Shown in pieces: positions 1 through 8,481 of a stretch of 64,000 bases of DNA; the first letter of the stretch is position 1, and each line of letters starts with the position of its first letter. Below the pieces are notes generated by a model. It was not told where the DNA came from. It made no database searches and saw only the letters and a program-made list of their open reading frames with translations. The stretch is from JBBECE01 sp040881985. GTDB lineage: Bacteria > Pseudomonadota > Alphaproteobacteria > Rhizobiales > Devosiaceae. Location of the stretch: positions 110,283 through 174,282 of the forward strand of contig JBBECE010000005.1 of NCBI GenBank assembly GCA_040881985.1, given 5' to 3'. Made by a program: the position numbers and the translations under genes.

Positions 1-425
1 TAGCCGCGCTCCTCAACGAGGAAAATCTTACCGAGATCGAGATCGAGCGGGACAATTTCCGCATTCGCGTCAGCCGCTCGACCCACACGCAGACCATTCA
101 GGTCGCGGCGCCCGCTCCGGTCCCGGGCCATTCCGCCCCCGGCGCGCCAGTGCCGGCCGCCACGCCCGGTGAGGGCGACCTCTCGGCCCACCCCGGCACC
201 CTCACCTCGCCGATGGTCGGCACGGCCTATCGCTCGCCCGAGCCCGGCGCGGCGCCGTTCGTCGAAGTCGGGGCCCAGGTGACGGAAGGCCAGACCGTCC
301 TCATCATCGAAGCGATGAAGACGATGAATCAGATTCCGGCGCACCGCGCCGGCAAGATCACCCGGATTCTCGTCGAGGACTCCCAGCCGGTCGAATTCGG
401 CGAACCGCTGGCCGTCATCGAGTAA
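1..425 (+). CDS. accB: Acetyl-CoA carboxylase biotin carboxyl carrier protein, 5' end missing
   Basis: Carrier subunit of acetyl-CoA carboxylase, which moves CO2 on a biotin arm from biotin carboxylase to the carboxyltransferase in the first step of fatty acid synthesis. The reading frame is open from base 3, so the gene enters from outside the window and about 140 C-terminal residues are seen. A Pro/Ala-rich linker is followed by a biotinyl domain with the EAMKTM motif; the biotin-accepting Lys codon is 318-320. The stop TAA overlaps the accC start (TAATG), so the two are translationally coupled. Identification is secure from the motif and from accC next door. Confidence 0.96.
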   Translation, partial: AALLNEENLTEIEIERDNFRIRVSRSTHTQTIQVAAPAPVPGHSAPGAPVPAATPGEGDLSAHPGTLTSPMVGTAYRSPEPGAAPFVEVGAQVTEGQTVLIIEAMKTMNQIPAHRAGKITRILVEDSQPVEFGEPLAVIE

Positions 426-1765
426 TGTTCCAGAAAGTCCTCATTGCCAACCGGGGCGAGATTGCGCTCAGGATTTTGCGCGCCTGCAAGGAGCTCGGCA
501 TCCAGACCGTCGCCGTGCATTCGACCGCCGACGCCAACGCCATGCATGTGCGGCTGGCCGACGAAAGCGTCTGCATCGGCCCGCCGCCCGCCAAGGACAG
601 CTACCTGAACATCCCCTCGATCCTCGCCGCCTGCGAGATCACCGGCGCCGACGCGGTGCATCCGGGTTACGGGTTCCTCAGCGAGAACGCGCGTTTTGCC
701 CGCATCCTCGCCGAGCATAAGATCGCCTTCGTCGGACCCTCCGCCCACCACATCGAAATCATGGGCGACAAGATCGAGGCCAAGCGTACCGCCGAAAAAC
801 TCGGCATCCCGGTGGTGCCCGGCTCGGCCGGCGCAGTGACCTCGGAGACGGAAGCCAGGGCGGCCGCCAAACAGATCGGCTATCCGGTCCTTATCAAGGC
901 GTCGGCCGGAGGCGGCGGGCGCGGCATGAAGCTCGCGCGCTCGGAAAGCGAGGTCGCGATCGCCTGGTCGACCGCCCGCTCGGAAGCCAAAGCCGCCTTT
1001 GGCGACGACGCGGTCTATATGGAGAAATATCTCGCCAAGCCGCGCCATATCGAAATCCAGGTGATCGGCGACGGCAAAATCGCCATCCATCTCGGCGATC
1101 GCGACTGTTCGCTGCAGCGCCGCCACCAAAAGGTCTGGGAGGAGGCAACCTCGCCGGCGATCACCCCGGAACAGCGCAACCAGATCGGCACGACCGTCGC
1201 CAGGGCGATGACCAAGCTCGGCTATTCGGGGGCCGGCACGGTCGAGTTCCTGTACGAGGACGGCAAGTTCTATTTCATCGAGATGAACACCCGCCTGCAG
1301 GTCGAGCACCCGGTCACCGAGCGGATCACCAACATCGACATCGTTTACGAGCAGATCAGGGTCGCCTCGGGCGAGCCGCTATCGATCAAGCAGAAGGAAG
1401 TCACCTTCTGGGGCCATGCAATCGAGGTCAGGATCAATGCCGAGGATCCGCGCACCTTCATCCCCTCGCCCGGCCGCATCACCTACTATCATCCGGCCGG
1501 CGGGGTCGGGGTGCGGGTCGATTCGGCGGTCTATCAGGGCTACGAGATCCCGCCCTATTACGACAGCCTGATCGGCAAGCTGATTGTCCACGGACGGACC
1601 CGGCCCGAATGCCTGCAACGCCTGAAGCGGGCGCTCGACGAGTTCATCGTCGATGGCATTTCAACGACGCTGCCTCTGTTCCGGCGGCTGATCCGCGAGC
1701 CCGACATCATCGCCGGCAATTACGATATTCACTGGCTGGAGAATTATCTCGCCAGGGGCGAGTAG
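425..1765 (+). CDS. accC: Acetyl-CoA carboxylase biotin carboxylase subunit
   Basis: ATP-dependent carboxylation of biotin on AccB, cytoplasmic, fatty acid synthesis. The protein has 446 residues, the usual family length. It opens with the biotin-carboxylase N-terminal sequence FQKVLIANRGEIALR, has the ATP-grasp glycine-rich loop GGGGRGMK near residue 161 and the active-site stretch EMNTRLQVEHPVTE near residue 287. The ATG overlaps the accB stop by one base. In many relatives aat follows accC directly; here an ABC transporter pair on the other strand lies between them. Confidence 0.98.
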   Translation: MFQKVLIANRGEIALRILRACKELGIQTVAVHSTADANAMHVRLADESVCIGPPPAKDSYLNIPSILAACEITGADAVHPGYGFLSENARFARILAEHKIAFVGPSAHHIEIMGDKIEAKRTAEKLGIPVVPGSAGAVTSETEARAAAKQIGYPVLIKASAGGGGRGMKLARSESEVAIAWSTARSEAKAAFGDDAVYMEKYLAKPRHIEIQVIGDGKIAIHLGDRDCSLQRRHQKVWEEATSPAITPEQRNQIGTTVARAMTKLGYSGAGTVEFLYEDGKFYFIEMNTRLQVEHPVTERITNIDIVYEQIRVASGEPLSIKQKEVTFWGHAIEVRINAEDPRTFIPSPGRITYYHPAGGVGVRVDSAVYQGYEIPPYYDSLIGKLIVHGRTRPECLQRLKRALDEFIVDGISTTLPLFRRLIREPDIIAGNYDIHWLENYLARGE

Positions 1766-1785
1766 GCCCCCTCCCCACAGGGGGC
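1766..1785. terminator. Hairpin between convergent genes
   Basis: A 7-bp perfect stem (GCCCCCT / AGGGGGC) with a 6-nt loop starts right after the accC stop and lies before the convergent permease stop at 1804. There is no T-run, so intrinsic termination is only plausible; it could serve both strands. Confidence 0.4.
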
Positions 1786-1803
1786 GGGGGAATTCCGGGT
1801 CGC

Positions 1804-4356
1804 CTACCCCACATTCCTCAGATACTGCGCCGGACGCGTCGACAGCGCGCTCCAGGTGGTGATCGCGCCGGTCGCGATCGTCAGCGCGACCGCGCCGATA
1901 AGCACCGCCAGCACCAATACCGGATCGATCCCGAAGCCGACATCGAGCAGTCGCAAGGTGATCGACCAGGCGCCGGCAATCCCGACAAACGTCGCGATCA
2001 AGGCGGCGAACGCGCCGAGCAGCGCGTACTCGACCGCAAAGACCGTGACGACTTCCGCCCGGGTCGCGCCCAGCACTTTGCTGACGATCGCGTCGGCCTC
2101 GCGCTGCTTGCGCCCGGCGGCCATGGTGCCCGCGAGCACCAGAACGCCGTTGACGACCGCCAGTCCGCCGACGATGTTCACCGCGACCCCGAGCTGGTTC
2201 AAGAGGTCCGCCGCCTGGTTGAGGCCCTCGCCCACCGGGATGAAGGTGAGTTCGGGGAATTCCCGCGCCAGCGCCCGCTCGACCGTCTGCTCGTCGCCCT
2301 CGGTTATCTTGATGGTCGCGAGCCAGCTCTCGGGGAAGGCGTCGAGAGCATGCGGGGAAAACGTGACCAGGAAGTTCAGCCCGTTGCGGAACTGGTAATC
2401 GCGGAAACTGGCGATCCGCGCCTCGATCTTCTCGCCGAGCACGGTCAGCTCCAGCGTGTCGCCGATCTTCAGCCCGAGACCGTCGCGGGCTCGCGTTCTG
2501 AGCGAGACGAGCGGCGGGCCGTCATAGTCGCTCGGCCACCATTGGCCCTCGACGACACTCGTTTGCTCCGGCAAGTCGGTCGCCCAGGTCACCGGGATTT
2601 CGCCGTCGAGCATGAACACGAGCTCTTCGTCGATATTGATGAACTGGTCCGAGGGAATTCCGCGCACCTGGGTGATGGCGGCGCGCATCATCGGGCTCGA
2701 GCGGAAGGTGGTGAGCATGCCGGTTGCGTCGAGGAACGCCTTCAGTTCGGGAATCTCGTCTTCGAACAGGTCGGTGGTGACGAAGGTCGGCGCGTCCTGC
2801 TGCACCTCGCCGACGAGTTGGGAATGAAGATTGTTGTCGAGAATGACGATCACCAGCAGCATGGCGAGACCCAGCCCCAGCGACAGGACGACGGCGGGGG
2901 CCGGCGAGCCGGGCCGGCAAATGCCGCGAAAGGCGTTGCGCAGCATCGCGTTCGGTAGCGCCGGCAGCGCCCTCAGCCCGCGCTGTAGCAAAGCGGCGGC
3001 GGCGCGCAACAGCACAAAGGTGGCGGTCACGCCCGCCGCGTACCAGAGCACGAGGTTGAGGTCCTGCGTCGTTATCACCGCGAGAGCGAACATGCCAAGT
3101 CCGGCAACGGCGAGCGGGATCAGGACGCCCGGGGTCAGATATTCGCGCGCCGGCAGCGCCTCGATGCGGGCCCCGACGCTGCGGAAGAGGATCGCCGGCC
3201 TGAGCTTTCTGGCGCTCACCAGCGGCAGATACGAGAAGGCGAAGGCGGCCAGGACCCCGAATCCGGTCGCCACCAGCAGCGAGGGCGCATCGACCGAGGG
3301 CGGCAGGTCGACGCCCAGGATCGGCCCGAGGATCGGCAGCGCCGCAAGCGTCGAGACGGCGCCGAGGGCGAGCCCGATCGCAATCCCGACCAGCGACATG
3401 ATCCCGACCTGGGTGAAGATATGCACGAGGATGCGCGGCCCCGTGGCCCCGAGGCTGCGCAGCGTCGCGATCGAGCGCTGTCGCTCGGCAATGTAGGCCG
3501 AGACGGCATTTGAAATGCCGACCCCGCCGACAAGCAGCGAGGAAAGCCCGACGATCAACAGGAACCGCACGAAGCGGTCGTAGAATCGCGACAGCGTACC
3601 GGCGGCGTCATAAGGCGTGCGCAGCGTCCAGCCGGTATCGCCGGCAAGATGCGCCTGCACCACCGGCGCCGCGTCTTGATAGGTGCCCTCGAAGAGCCTG
3701 ATCTTGTAGCGGTGCTCGGTTAAGAGCCCCGGCAACGGCAGCCGCGCGTCGGGGCCGATATCCACCGCATCGAGGGCGATGATCGTCGTCAGCCCGAGAT
3801 GGAAGCCCCGCACCGCGCCGTCGGGCACCGACGTCAGCAGGCCCCTCACCTCGAACCGGGTCTCCCCGATGGTGAAATGGCCGCCAAACTCGATGCCGAG
3901 GCGGTCGAGCAGCACCGGGTCGATGATCGCGCCATGCACGCCGTCCACCTCGCCGAGCAGCGCTATCGGCCTTTCGCCCGCCGCAAGTTGCGGACTGCGC
4001 ACCCGGCCGAACAACGGGTAGTTGCCGTTGACGCCCAGTATATCGAGAAAAATGCTGTTCTCCCCGGCGCGGCCGCGGGCGTTGGTGTCGACCGTCTCGG
4101 CGAGCGTGCCGAGGCTCATGAGATAGGCGAGCTCCTCTTCATTGGCGCGCCGGTCGGAGCGCGCCACTTCGATGTCGCCGCCCAGCAGCGTCGAGGCATC
4201 GCGGATGATTGTGGCGTGCAGCGCCGCCCCGACCGAGCCGACCGCGGCGATGGTGCCGGTGCCGAGCGCCAGGCATCCGAGCAGGACGCCGAATCGGCGC
4301 AGGTCCCCCCGCAGGTCGACGAGCGCCACTCGCATCCAGCTCAGCAGGCGGCTCAT
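1804..4356 (-). CDS. FtsX-family ABC transporter permease
   Basis: Inner-membrane permease of the MacB/LolE/YbbP type, 850 residues, the long form with two FtsX cores. A first membrane segment lies near residues 22-45, a periplasmic domain follows, then the first FtsX block (after about residue 265, containing RSLGATGPRI), a central pair of membrane segments, a second periplasmic region and a C-terminal FtsX block with KVLGATRAEV. The ATG overlaps the stop of the upstream ATPase gene by 4 bases, so the two form one operon. This family usually moves lipids, lipoproteins or peptides from the outer leaflet of the inner membrane; the substrate cannot be read from the sequence. Confidence 0.88.
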   Translation of the reverse strand: MSRLLSWMRVALVDLRGDLRRFGVLLGCLALGTGTIAAVGSVGAALHATIIRDASTLLGGDIEVARSDRRANEEELAYLMSLGTLAETVDTNARGRAGENSIFLDILGVNGNYPLFGRVRSPQLAAGERPIALLGEVDGVHGAIIDPVLLDRLGIEFGGHFTIGETRFEVRGLLTSVPDGAVRGFHLGLTTIIALDAVDIGPDARLPLPGLLTEHRYKIRLFEGTYQDAAPVVQAHLAGDTGWTLRTPYDAAGTLSRFYDRFVRFLLIVGLSSLLVGGVGISNAVSAYIAERQRSIATLRSLGATGPRILVHIFTQVGIMSLVGIAIGLALGAVSTLAALPILGPILGVDLPPSVDAPSLLVATGFGVLAAFAFSYLPLVSARKLRPAILFRSVGARIEALPAREYLTPGVLIPLAVAGLGMFALAVITTQDLNLVLWYAAGVTATFVLLRAAAALLQRGLRALPALPNAMLRNAFRGICRPGSPAPAVVLSLGLGLAMLLVIVILDNNLHSQLVGEVQQDAPTFVTTDLFEDEIPELKAFLDATGMLTTFRSSPMMRAAITQVRGIPSDQFINIDEELVFMLDGEIPVTWATDLPEQTSVVEGQWWPSDYDGPPLVSLRTRARDGLGLKIGDTLELTVLGEKIEARIASFRDYQFRNGLNFLVTFSPHALDAFPESWLATIKITEGDEQTVERALAREFPELTFIPVGEGLNQAADLLNQLGVAVNIVGGLAVVNGVLVLAGTMAAGRKQREADAIVSKVLGATRAEVVTVFAVEYALLGAFAALIATFVGIAGAWSITLRLLDVGFGIDPVLVLAVLIGAVALTIATGAITTWSALSTRPAQYLRNVG

Positions 4357-5057
4357 GCGGTGGCGGCCTCGAGGCTGCCCGTCAGGCGGCCGTGGTTCAA
4401 GGTCAGCCTGCGGTCGGCTCTCGCCGCGATCGAGCGATCATGGGTGATCAGCAGGATCGCCGTGCCTTTCCGGCGCGCCAGGTCGAACATCGTCTCGATG
4501 ACCCTGGCACCGGTGTCCTGGTCGAGGTTGCCGGTCGGCTCGTCGGCCAAGATCAGCCGCGGGCCGGTCACCATGGCTCGGGCGATGCCGACGCGCTGTT
4601 GCTCGCCGCCCGAGAGCGCGCTCGGCAGGTGGGTCAGCCGGTCGCCGAGCCCCACCTCGAGCAGCGCCTCTTCCGCCGCCTGCCGGATGTCCCCGATCGG
4701 GCGTCCCGTTTCGGCGATTTCGAGGGCGAGGCTGACGTTTTCGAGCGCCGTCATCGACGGAATGAGATGGAAGTTCTGGAAGAGAATGCCGAGATTGAGC
4801 CGCCGGAACACCGCCAGCGCATCCTCGTTGATGGCGGTAATGTCTTCGCCGGCGACCACCACCTTACCCGTCGTCGCCCGCTCCAGCCCGCCGAGCACCA
4901 TCAGCAGCGACGTCTTGCCGCTGCCAGAGGGGCCGACCACGGCAACGACCTCTCCCCCATTCATCCGCATGTCGATATCCTTGAGGATATGCAGGCGCGA
5001 CTTTCCGGACATCAGCTCGAGATTGAGCTTTGCGATTTCGATGACGGGGACGGACAC
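4353..5057 (-). CDS. ABC transporter ATP-binding protein (LolD/YbbA type)
   Basis: ATPase partner of the downstream FtsX permease, 234 residues. Walker A GPSGSGKT is at residues 42-49, the signature LSGGEQQR at 148-155 and Walker B LILADEP at 168-174, followed by the TGNLD stretch typical of LolD/MacB/FtsE ATPases. It overlaps the permease gene by 4 bases (ATGA), which indicates translational coupling. The gene is divergent from aat, with a short shared upstream region. The substrate is unknown. Confidence 0.93.
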   Translation of the reverse strand: MSVPVIEIAKLNLELMSGKSRLHILKDIDMRMNGGEVVAVVGPSGSGKTSLLMVLGGLERATTGKVVVAGEDITAINEDALAVFRRLNLGILFQNFHLIPSMTALENVSLALEIAETGRPIGDIRQAAEEALLEVGLGDRLTHLPSALSGGEQQRVGIARAMVTGPRLILADEPTGNLDQDTGARVIETMFDLARRKGTAILLITHDRSIAARADRRLTLNHGRLTGSLEAATA

Positions 5058-5176
5058 GGACGGGAAACTCGCTCTGGCGGCGGCTCGAATTGGCCCTTCT
5101 TAAGCGATATTTTCCGCATGCTGGCAATACCGGTCGTTACGCCGCTATGCTTTGTCCGCAGGAAGGCCAAGCGCCC

Positions 5177-5827
5177 GTGACCCGGAATGCCGACCCGTTC
5201 GCCCTGGAGCTGACCCCCGAGCTGGTGCTCAGGGCCTATGCGCATGGCATCTTCCCGATGGCCGAGGGCGCCAGGTCGAAGGACCTGTTCTGGGTCGATC
5301 CCGACCGGCGCGGGGTCATCCCCCTTGACGGGCTCCACATTTCCCGGTCGCTGCGAAAGGCGCTGAAGAGCACGGCCTGGACGGTAAATATCGACACCGA
5401 TTTCGCCCGCGTGATCCGTGCCTGCGCCAGCAAGGGCACCGGCCGCAAGGAAACCTGGATCAATGCCGGGATCGTCGCGGCCTATTCAGAACTCTTCCGG
5501 CTCGGCCATTGCCACACGGTCGAGGTCCGGGACGGCGGCGCGCTGGTCGGCGGGCTTTACGGGCTCGTGCTTGGCGGCGCGTTTTTCGGCGAATCGATGT
5601 TCCACACCCAAACCGGCGCTTCAAAAGTGGCGCTCGTGCATCTGGTCGAACGGCTCAAGGCGGGAGGCTTCACCCTCCTCGACACCCAGTTCATGACCGA
5701 CCATCTGCGCTCGCTCGGCGGAATCGAGATTTCGCGGGCCGCCTATCGTCAAAAGTTGAAGGCGGCACTGAAGCTCAAGGCGGACTTTTTCGCGATCGAT
5801 ACCCCTACCTTCCCGGCTGCTCCATGA
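5177..5827 (+). CDS. aat: Leucyl/phenylalanyl-tRNA--protein transferase
   Basis: Transfers Leu or Phe from tRNA to proteins with N-terminal Lys or Arg, marking them for ClpS/ClpAP degradation (N-degron pathway), in the cytoplasm. The protein carries the family motifs LRAYAHGIFPMAE near the start, WVDPDRRGVIPL, then GGLYGLVLGGAFFGESMF and LLDTQF. I chose the GTG at 5177 because AGGAAGG (5160-5166) sits 10 nt upstream and the conserved region starts soon after; this gives 216 residues. An in-frame ATG at 5147 would add 10 residues. The 3' end overlaps the convergent YciI gene by 23 bases. Confidence 0.95.
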   Translation: MTRNADPFALELTPELVLRAYAHGIFPMAEGARSKDLFWVDPDRRGVIPLDGLHISRSLRKALKSTAWTVNIDTDFARVIRACASKGTGRKETWINAGIVAAYSELFRLGHCHTVEVRDGGALVGGLYGLVLGGAFFGESMFHTQTGASKVALVHLVERLKAGGFTLLDTQFMTDHLRSLGGIEISRAAYRQKLKAALKLKADFFAIDTPTFPAAP

Positions 5828-6173
5828 TCTGACGGACTTCGGTTACCCCTTCCCAACCGGGCCAATGCTGCTTGTGCAGGCCCATGAAGCGGGTCGCCCA
5901 TTTGACCGCCTCTTCCCTCGACTGCACATTGTAGACCGCGTAGCCACCGATGACTTCCTTGGCTTCGGTGAAGGGCCCGTCGGTCACGGTGAGCTCGCCG
6001 TCGGCGAGCCGCACACTGGCGCCCATCGCCGACGGCAGAAGCCCGCCGGTCTCGACGAAGACGCCGGCCTGCATCGCTTCCATGCCGAGTTCGGCGATGG
6101 CCTGCATCAAGGATGGCGGGGGCGGTCCGGCGCGGTGAGATTCGGCGGACTTGACCATCGTCATGAATTTCAT
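5805..6173 (-). CDS. YciI/DGPF-domain protein
   Basis: Small YciI-related (DGPF) protein of 122 residues. The sequence shows the family hallmark TDGPFTEAKEVIGGYAV and begins MKFMTMVKS, as usual. Members have a ferredoxin-like fold; function is mostly unknown, and relatives are often encoded beside sigma factors or SRPBCC/ArsR genes. Here it is the last gene of a minus-strand run arsR-SRPBCC-SRPBCC-(SDR remnant)-yciI. Its 3' end overlaps aat by 23 bases, tail to tail. Confidence 0.85.
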   Translation of the reverse strand: MKFMTMVKSAESHRAGPPPPSLMQAIAELGMEAMQAGVFVETGGLLPSAMGASVRLADGELTVTDGPFTEAKEVIGGYAVYNVQSREEAVKWATRFMGLHKQHWPGWEGVTEVRQIMEQPGR

Positions 6174-6295
6174 TTGCTCTCTCCTGATCGCTCCGTAGGG
6201 GCGAGCCTGCGCCGCTCTGTTACCCGGGACAAGGCTCTACCAAACAGTCGAACGCGGTGGCCCAAAATCGACAGGGGACCGCGGGTTTTTTGCGT

Positions 6296-6469
6296 TCGGT
6301 CGGCGATCTTGATCGCAACCTCGGCCTGGCCGTCGTTGGTGCGAATCTCCCTGGAAACCTTTTCGAGCTTTGCCGCGGTCCGGCCCGCCAGAATCACGTT
6401 CGCTCCCTGCCGGGCAAAGCCGCGGGCCACCACCCCGCCGACCACTCCGCTGGCGGCATGGACCCATGT
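6296..6469 (-). pseudogene. Remnant of a short-chain dehydrogenase (SDR) N-terminus
   Basis: Between the SRPBCC stop (6483) and the YciI start (6173), one minus-strand frame encodes about 55 residues that read like an SDR Rossmann start: ASGVVGGVVARGFARQGANV, then ILAGRTAAKLEKVSREIR and NDGQAEVA. The TGxxxGIG start is damaged (HAASGVVGG), there is no in-frame start codon or ribosome site, and after GQAEVA the homology stops with about 190 residues missing. I infer a decayed operon member. A longer open frame covers the region but is only partly gene-like. Confidence 0.55.
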
Positions 6470-6482
6470 CGGGCGCTTCTCC

Positions 6483-6950
6483 CTAGTGCGGATGCTTCCG
6501 CAGTTCGGCGAGCAGGTCGTCGAACCTGTCGAAAGCGCTCGACCAGCCGCCCTGATGGCCGTCGCGGCTTTGGCGCGAGCTGAACGGCGTCTGTCGGAAG
6601 TGCATGCGGGTTTTCTCGCCCAGATCCTCAAACCGGATGTTGACCAGCGTCTCCATGCCGCCGTCCCAGGCGAAGGTGTAAGCCATCAGTTCGGGCGCCT
6701 TGATCTCCTTGAAGATTCCGCCCTGCCAAAGCTCCTCTTTGCCGTCGGGCGACCTGAGGCAGGCGCGCCAGGCGCCGCCGACGCGCGGGTCGGCTTGCCA
6801 ACTGACCGCCGGGTGCTCGCGCGGACCCATCCATTTGAGGGCGTGGGCCGGATCGGTCCAGGCCTTCCAGACGAGCGCCCGCGGCGCGTCGAACATGCGG
6901 GTGATGACCAGCGCCCGGTCGTCGGCCGCCAGTGCCTCGCCGGCGTTCAA
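6483..6950 (-). CDS. SRPBCC/AHSA1-domain protein
   Basis: 155-residue protein of the START-like SRPBCC superfamily (AHSA1/CalC branch): RMFDAPRALVWKAWTDPAHALKWMGP at the start, a central WRACLRSPDGKE turn and a C-terminal helix FDRFDDLLAEL. The fold holds hydrophobic ligands; the ligand is unknown. The start ATG overlaps the stop of the upstream SRPBCC gene by 4 bases, so it belongs to the arsR operon. ArsR-SRPBCC pairs are common, but the signal sensed is rarely known. Confidence 0.87.
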   Translation of the reverse strand: MNAGEALAADDRALVITRMFDAPRALVWKAWTDPAHALKWMGPREHPAVSWQADPRVGGAWRACLRSPDGKEELWQGGIFKEIKAPELMAYTFAWDGGMETLVNIRFEDLGEKTRMHFRQTPFSSRQSRDGHQGGWSSAFDRFDDLLAELRKHPH

Positions 6951-7567
6951 CGGACCGTCTCCGCCTGGAACTCGACGAGCATCGCATCGAGCCGCTCAAA
7001 TCCCTCGCGGACGCCGACATCCATGCCGGAAGCCATCATGGCGTCGCGGGAGGCAATGTCGGGAAGGATCGAGGTGGCGCGATAGATCGTCTTGTTGCCG
7101 CGGTCCTCAAGGATAACCGTGTCGACGCTGTGGGCACCCTCCGGCAGACCGTCGAACGAAAAGGTCTGCGTCACCTTTTCGGGCGCGACGATTTCGCGGT
7201 ATTCGCCAAAGAACACGACGACCTGGCCTTCGGCGGTCTTGGTCTCGATCTTCCACTTTCCGCCGACCCGCCAGTCAAACTCAATCACCCGATTCTTGTG
7301 ACCGTGCGGACCCCACCAGCGCACGAGGTGTTCGGGCTCCGACAACGCTTTCCACACCAGTTTGCGCGGGGCATTGAACGTGCGCGTCATGATCAGGATC
7401 GGCTTGTCGGCCGGGGTTTCGTATTTGAGGTCGTCCTTGATTTTCTCTCCTTCCTTGATCTGTTTGACGCAAGTTTCGAGTCGGTCGAGGCTTTGTTCCC
7501 GGTAGCGGCGATGGGCGGTCAGCCAATGTTTGCGGCGCGGCTTGAAAGGGATGACCAGGCGTTCCAC
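6947..7567 (-). CDS. SRPBCC/AHSA1 protein with an ArsR-tail-like N-terminal extension
   Basis: 206 residues from a GTG start. The SRPBCC/AHSA1 domain occupies roughly residues 50-205 (TRTFNAPRKLVWKALSEPEHLVRWWGP, then WRVGGKWKIE and FEGFERLDAML-like end). The first 45 residues are extra for this family and contain RYREQSLDRLETCVKQIKE, which resembles the C-terminal helix of the ArsR protein encoded just upstream (FWEESLDRLELYLKELQK). I infer that the extension is the tail of a second ArsR copy fused in frame. It overlaps the next SRPBCC gene by 4 bases and lies 21 bases after arsR. Confidence 0.83.
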   Translation of the reverse strand: MERLVIPFKPRRKHWLTAHRRYREQSLDRLETCVKQIKEGEKIKDDLKYETPADKPILIMTRTFNAPRKLVWKALSEPEHLVRWWGPHGHKNRVIEFDWRVGGKWKIETKTAEGQVVVFFGEYREIVAPEKVTQTFSFDGLPEGAHSVDTVILEDRGNKTIYRATSILPDIASRDAMMASGMDVGVREGFERLDAMLVEFQAETVR

Positions 7568-7588
7568 CGCGTCTCGTTCCCGGCCGCA

Positions 7589-7936
7589 TCAGTTCGCGCT
7601 GCCATCGGGGTCTGCCTTTTGCAATTCCTTGAGGTAGAGCTCGAGCCGGTCGAGGCTTTCCTCCCAGAACTTGCGGTATTGCTCGAACCAGCCCGCGGCA
7701 TCCTTGAGGGGGGCGGCCTCCAGCCGGCACGGCCGCCATTGCGCCTGCCGGCTCTTGGTGATCAGCCCCGCCCGCTCCAGCACTTTCAGATGCTTGGAGA
7801 CCGCCGGCAGCGACATGTCGAAAGGCTCGGCGAGCTCGTTGACCGTCGCCACCCCGCTCGTCAGGCGGGCAAGAATCGCTCGCCGCGTCGGGTCGGCCAG
7901 GGCTTCGAAGGTGACACTGAGTGGATCGGATCGCAT
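7589..7936 (-). CDS. ArsR-family transcriptional regulator
   Basis: 115-residue winged-helix repressor of the ArsR/SmtB superfamily, non-metal subgroup. It shows FEALADPTRRAILARL, then the recognition-helix region FDMSLPAVSKHLKVLERAGLI and the wing. No Cys-rich metal site is visible. It heads an operon with two SRPBCC genes and a YciI gene; ArsR-SRPBCC units of this type are normally autoregulated. An inverted repeat lies 3-43 bases upstream of its start codon and is the obvious operator candidate. Confidence 0.93.
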   Translation of the reverse strand: MRSDPLSVTFEALADPTRRAILARLTSGVATVNELAEPFDMSLPAVSKHLKVLERAGLITKSRQAQWRPCRLEAAPLKDAAGWFEQYRKFWEESLDRLELYLKELQKADPDGSAN

Positions 7937-7939
7937 GGT

Positions 7940-7979
7940 CTATTCAACCTAACAGATAATTAACTGACTAGTTGAATAG
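7940..7979 (-). promoter_or_regulatory. Inverted repeat, candidate operator of the arsR operon
   Basis: Perfect 9-bp arms CTATTCAAC (7940-7948) and GTTGAATAG (7971-7979) separated by 22 bp of AT-rich DNA, immediately upstream of the arsR start at 7936. The position overlaps where the promoter and start region should be, so a repressor bound here would block transcription. Binding by the ArsR protein is inferred. Confidence 0.6.
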
Positions 7980-8030
7980 ACTGGATGCAAACGCACGTCA
8001 AGGGCCGCTGCGTGAATGGTCGCGCTGTGG

Positions 8031-8462
8031 CTACCGGCTCGAAACGTCCCGCTGATCGGGAGGGGGTACGTCGGAGGAAGTTTTGCAGTTGACGAGCCAG
8101 ATGTCATAGACGGCGTGGTCGATGGCGTTGAGCGCTGGACTCTCGGCGAACATCCAGCCGGTGAAGATGCGCCTTACCGTCGCCCGCAGCGTCACCTGGT
8201 CGACCTCGATGAAGCTCGAGGTGCGCTGGGTCTCGTTGGGCGGCCGCGTGTAGCAGACTCGGGGTGTTATCTGCAGCGCGCCGAACTGCACGGTCTCGTC
8301 GATATAGACATCGAAAGTGATGATTCTTCCGGTGATCTTGTCGAGCCCGGCAAACACCGCGACCGGATTGGCGATCATCGTGGCGCTCGCCGTCCCGGCG
8401 GTGAACACGAGCCCGGCGACCGCGGCGGCCACCAACAGGGAACGGCGAATCAAAGGCCGCAT
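8031..8462 (-). CDS. DUF2155-domain exported protein
   Basis: 143 residues from the ATG at 8462, chosen because it gives a normal signal peptide (MRPLIRRSLLVAAAVAGLVF, cleavage likely after ASA near residue 27); a longer frame adds 25 residues without signal character. The mature part has the conserved DUF2155 core: TGRIITFDVYIDETVQFG, then TPRVCYTRPPNETQR and RIFTGWMFAESPALNAIDHAVYDIWLVNC. Function unknown, probably periplasmic. In alphaproteobacteria this family is regularly encoded next to the NDUFA12-like gene and aat/accBC, as here. Confidence 0.87.
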   Translation of the reverse strand: MRPLIRRSLLVAAAVAGLVFTAGTASATMIANPVAVFAGLDKITGRIITFDVYIDETVQFGALQITPRVCYTRPPNETQRTSSFIEVDQVTLRATVRRIFTGWMFAESPALNAIDHAVYDIWLVNCKTSSDVPPPDQRDVSSR

Positions 8463-8481
8463 CGTCCGGGGAGCGCCTTCC

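Noticed and set aside
1804..5057. Horizontal insertion of the ABC transporter between accC and aat
   Set aside because: Base composition and codon use match the neighbours and no repeats flank it, so simple rearrangement is as likely.
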